DNA of 64,000 nt from an uncultured Chlorobiaceae bacterium (GTDB lineage: Bacteria; Bacteroidota; Chlorobiia; Chlorobiales; Chlorobiaceae). The translations under genes were made by a program, and so were the position numbers. The stretch spans positions 62,001-126,000 of the forward strand of contig CAIMPI010000030.1 of assembly GCA_903843305.1 (NCBI GenBank), given 5' to 3'. This document shows, one piece after another, positions 61,935-64,000 of this stretch (positions are counted from its first letter, which is position 1; every line of letters begins with the position of its first letter). The notes under the pieces are model-generated. The model was given only the letters and a program-made list of their open reading frames with translations, made no database searches and was not told where the DNA came from.

Positions 61935-63110
61935 ATGACTCAGACTGAAACGGCTGCAAAAAAAACTGCACCAAAAAAAACAATTGCGGCAAAGGTGAAG
62001 GCAGGTTCAGATGTGACGACAACTCCGGAACCAAAAAAAGCAGTGAAGCCGGCTGCAAAGAAGAAGTCAGGTCAGGCGTTTCCTTTTACAGCAATTGTCG
62101 GTCAGGAGGAAATGAAGCTCAGTCTGATCCTCAATATCATTGATCCGAGAATTGGTGGTGTGCTCGTTATGGGCCATAGGGGTACAGGAAAAAGTACCAC
62201 AGTCAGGGCGCTTGCCGAAGTGCTTCCTCTTATTGAAAGGGTGGAGGGTGATACCTATAATCGTACGGTTGGACAGTATATCGAAGGTGAAGAGGCTAAA
62301 AAAGGACGCAAGACGATTGATCCTGCGACACTCAAGGTCGAGCAGATTCCTGTTCCGGTTGTGGATCTTCCGCTTGGTGCTACCGAAGACCGTGTCTGCG
62401 GTACCATTGATATTGAACAGGCACTTACCAGTGGCGTAAAAGCGTTCGAACCGGGCCTTCTTGCCCAGGCGAATCGCGGATTCCTCTATATAGACGAGGT
62501 TAACCTGCTTGACGATCATCTTGTCGATGTTCTGCTTGATGTTGCCGCCAGTGGCCAGAATGTGGTTGAGCGTGAAGGAATCAGTATCCGCCACCCTGCG
62601 CGTTTTGTGCTTGTAGGCTCTGGAAATCCTGAGGAAGGTGAGCTTCGTCCCCAGCTTCTTGACCGTTTTGGTCTGCATGCCCGTATCATCACGATTCTTG
62701 ATGTTGCAAAACGAGTTGATATTGTCAAACGCCGCCGTGAGTTTGACGAAGATCCGGATGCCTTTATGAAAAAGTACAGTCGTGAACAGCAGAAGCTGCA
62801 GAAAAAGATTCAGACCGCTAAAGAGCTGTTGACGTCGGTGACCATGGACGACAGTGTTCTTACCGATATCGCTAAGCTTTGTATGAATCTTGGTATTGAT
62901 GGTCACCGTGGTGAGCTCACTATTACCCGTACCGCTTATGCCCACGCAGCTTTCCTTGGCGAAACAGTCGTGACCATGAAGCATGTCAAGGAGATTGCAG
63001 GCCTATGTCTGCGCCACCGTTTGCGCAAGGATCCTCTTGAAACCCTTGATGCCGGTGAGAAAATTGATCGTGAACTCGCTAAAGTCCTCGGAGAAGCGGA
63101 AGCAGTATAA
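61935..63110 (+). CDS. bchI: Magnesium chelatase subunit I
   Basis: AAA+ motor subunit of Mg-chelatase, which inserts Mg2+ into protoporphyrin IX at the branch point to bacteriochlorophyll. Walker A is GHRGTGKS (80-87), Walker B FLYIDEVNLLDDH near 180, sensor GSGNPEEGELRPQLLDRFGL near 230. The first 46 residues hold 12 Lys and 9 Ala, with Pro and Thr, an unstructured basic tail not needed for the AAA+ core. The 391-residue length fits green sulfur bacteria. Its stop overlaps the bchD start (TAATG). Confidence 0.96.
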   Translation: MTQTETAAKKTAPKKTIAAKVKAGSDVTTTPEPKKAVKPAAKKKSGQAFPFTAIVGQEEMKLSLILNIIDPRIGGVLVMGHRGTGKSTTVRALAEVLPLIERVEGDTYNRTVGQYIEGEEAKKGRKTIDPATLKVEQIPVPVVDLPLGATEDRVCGTIDIEQALTSGVKAFEPGLLAQANRGFLYIDEVNLLDDHLVDVLLDVAASGQNVVEREGISIRHPARFVLVGSGNPEEGELRPQLLDRFGLHARIITILDVAKRVDIVKRRREFDEDPDAFMKKYSREQQKLQKKIQTAKELLTSVTMDDSVLTDIAKLCMNLGIDGHRGELTITRTAYAHAAFLGETVVTMKHVKEIAGLCLRHRLRKDPLETLDAGEKIDRELAKVLGEAEAV

Positions 63111-64000
63111 TGATAGCTTTTACCGATATTGTAGGCATGGATCTGGCCAAGCAGGCGCTGATGCTGCTGGCTGTTGATTCTGAACTTGGTGGTGTTGTCA
63201 TACCTTCGGCTGTAGGGTCGGGGAAATCAACACTTGCCAGGGCTTTTGCTGATATTCTTCCCGAAGGTACTCCTTTTGTCGAGCTTCCCCTGAATGTTAC
63301 TGAAGACCGTTTAATCGGTGGTGTTGATCTTGAGGCAACACTTGCTACCGGTATTCGTGTGGTGCAGCATGGTGTGCTTTCGAAGGCGCATGGCGGGGTG
63401 CTCTATGTTGACTCTATCAGTCTTCTCGACAGTTCGGCGGTATCGCATATCATGGATGCTATTTCGCGAGGTGAGGTTCTTGTAGAGCGTGAAGGTCTCA
63501 GTGAGGTGCATCCCGCAAAGTTTATGCTTGTCGGTACCTATGATCCCTCCGATGGAGAGGTTCGCATGGGACTGCTCGACCGGATCGGCATTATCGTTCC
63601 TTTTACTGCGCAGAACGATTACCGTGCCCGCAAGAAAATTGTCAACATTGTTCTCGGAACGAGAGATGAAGAGGATACCCGTGATGAGCTGAATATGCTG
63701 GCCGGTTTTATCCAGGCAGCCAGAGAGCAACTGCCGCATGTTTCGATAACTGACGAACAGGTGCGGGCGCTTATTCAGACGGCTATCAGTCTTGGTGTTG
63801 AGGGAAATCGCGTCGATATCTTTACCGTTCGTGCTGCCATAGCTTCTGCAGCGCTTGCACAGCGCAGTGATGTTGAGGAGGAGGATATGAAGCAGGCTAT
63901 CAAGCTGGTGCTTATTCCCCGTGCTACCCGTATGCCTGAGAGGGAAGCCGAGTCGAATGAAGCCCCTCCCCAAGAAGAGCCTCCGCAGCAGGATGAGCCT
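63110..64000 (+). CDS. bchD: Magnesium chelatase subunit D, N-terminal part (cut by window edge)
   Basis: BchD forms the ring with BchI and bridges to BchH. The first 297 codons are visible. They are a BchI-like AAA+ domain: VGSGKST near 36, but with Ser where the P-loop's first Gly would be, then LYVDSISLLDSSA near 103 and GTYDPSDGEVRMGLLDRIGI near 143. The visible part ends in an acidic, proline-rich linker (EAPPQEEPPQQDEP), which normally leads to the integrin-like I domain beyond the edge. The start lies in the bchI stop, so the two are translationally coupled. Confidence 0.95.
   Translation, partial: MIAFTDIVGMDLAKQALMLLAVDSELGGVVIPSAVGSGKSTLARAFADILPEGTPFVELPLNVTEDRLIGGVDLEATLATGIRVVQHGVLSKAHGGVLYVDSISLLDSSAVSHIMDAISRGEVLVEREGLSEVHPAKFMLVGTYDPSDGEVRMGLLDRIGIIVPFTAQNDYRARKKIVNIVLGTRDEEDTRDELNMLAGFIQAAREQLPHVSITDEQVRALIQTAISLGVEGNRVDIFTVRAAIASAALAQRSDVEEEDMKQAIKLVLIPRATRMPEREAESNEAPPQEEPPQQDEP

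Noticed and set aside
62067-62984. 305-codon frame antisense to bchI
   Set aside because: bchI is certain from its AAA+ motifs, and the antisense translation has no domain.

Overview
The window looks like a chromosomal segment of a green sulfur bacterium (Chlorobiaceae, Chlorobium/Pelodictyon type). The evidence is a bchI-bchD magnesium-chelatase pair at the right edge, an 11-gene NADH dehydrogenase operon without nuoEFG, a metK-ahcY operon with a structured leader fitting the SAM-Chlorobi RNA motif, and an uptake [NiFe] hydrogenase. The assignment rests on gene content and order; no database comparison was possible.

Layout. 1-3.6 kb: ahcY (cut by the left edge), metK, a sugar-phosphate nucleotidylyltransferase and a Nudix hydrolase. 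3.66-4.01 kb: a tRNA cluster (Pro-Arg-His-Glu) running into pheT. 6.5-9 kb: a coiled-coil protein, zapA, a probable 6S RNA and rny. 9-18 kb: hisB, secG, tRNA-Lys, an LptF/G permease, a thioesterase, dCMP deaminase, ribD, DoxX, an ABC ATPase, tpx, ribE and rarA. 18-25.5 kb: an orphan alpha/beta hydrolase, a TolC-type channel, a methyltransferase, a HIT protein, two tRNA-Leu genes, a PAP2-like membrane protein, a ferrochelatase-family protein, a TPR protein and a small membrane protein. 25.6-36.7 kb: nuoABCDHIJKLMN. 37-41.1 kb: hupSLCD, meeting folE in a 39-bp tail-to-tail overlap. 41.7-45.5 kb: a conserved-looking unknown, an ABC-F ATPase, a REP-like repeat, an AlkD-like protein and cutA.

45.6-60.6 kb is an accessory defence island. 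A type I restriction-modification system is split: hsdM and hsdS lie at the left, hsdR and a YgjP/SprT-like metallopeptidase at the right. The roughly 7 kb between them holds an RloC-like SMC/ABC ATPase with a Cys-x-x-Cys motif, a DUF262-HNH (GmrSD-like) nuclease, a DUF4062-HATPase-winged-helix protein with a 12-bp repeat linker, and a VapBC toxin-antitoxin pair on the opposite strand. A 30-codon fragment resembling the start of an MNT nucleotidyltransferase runs straight into hsdR. This island is the best candidate for a composite, possibly undescribed defence arrangement. The window ends with rluD (reverse strand), bchI and the first 297 codons of bchD.

How the genes fit together: the truncated complex I probably takes electrons from ferredoxin or another donor; HupSLC feeds H2-derived electrons into the membrane pool; BchI/BchD are the AAA+ subunits that insert Mg2+ for bacteriochlorophyll; MetK/AhcY run the SAM cycle that supplies methyl groups, including those for pigment synthesis.
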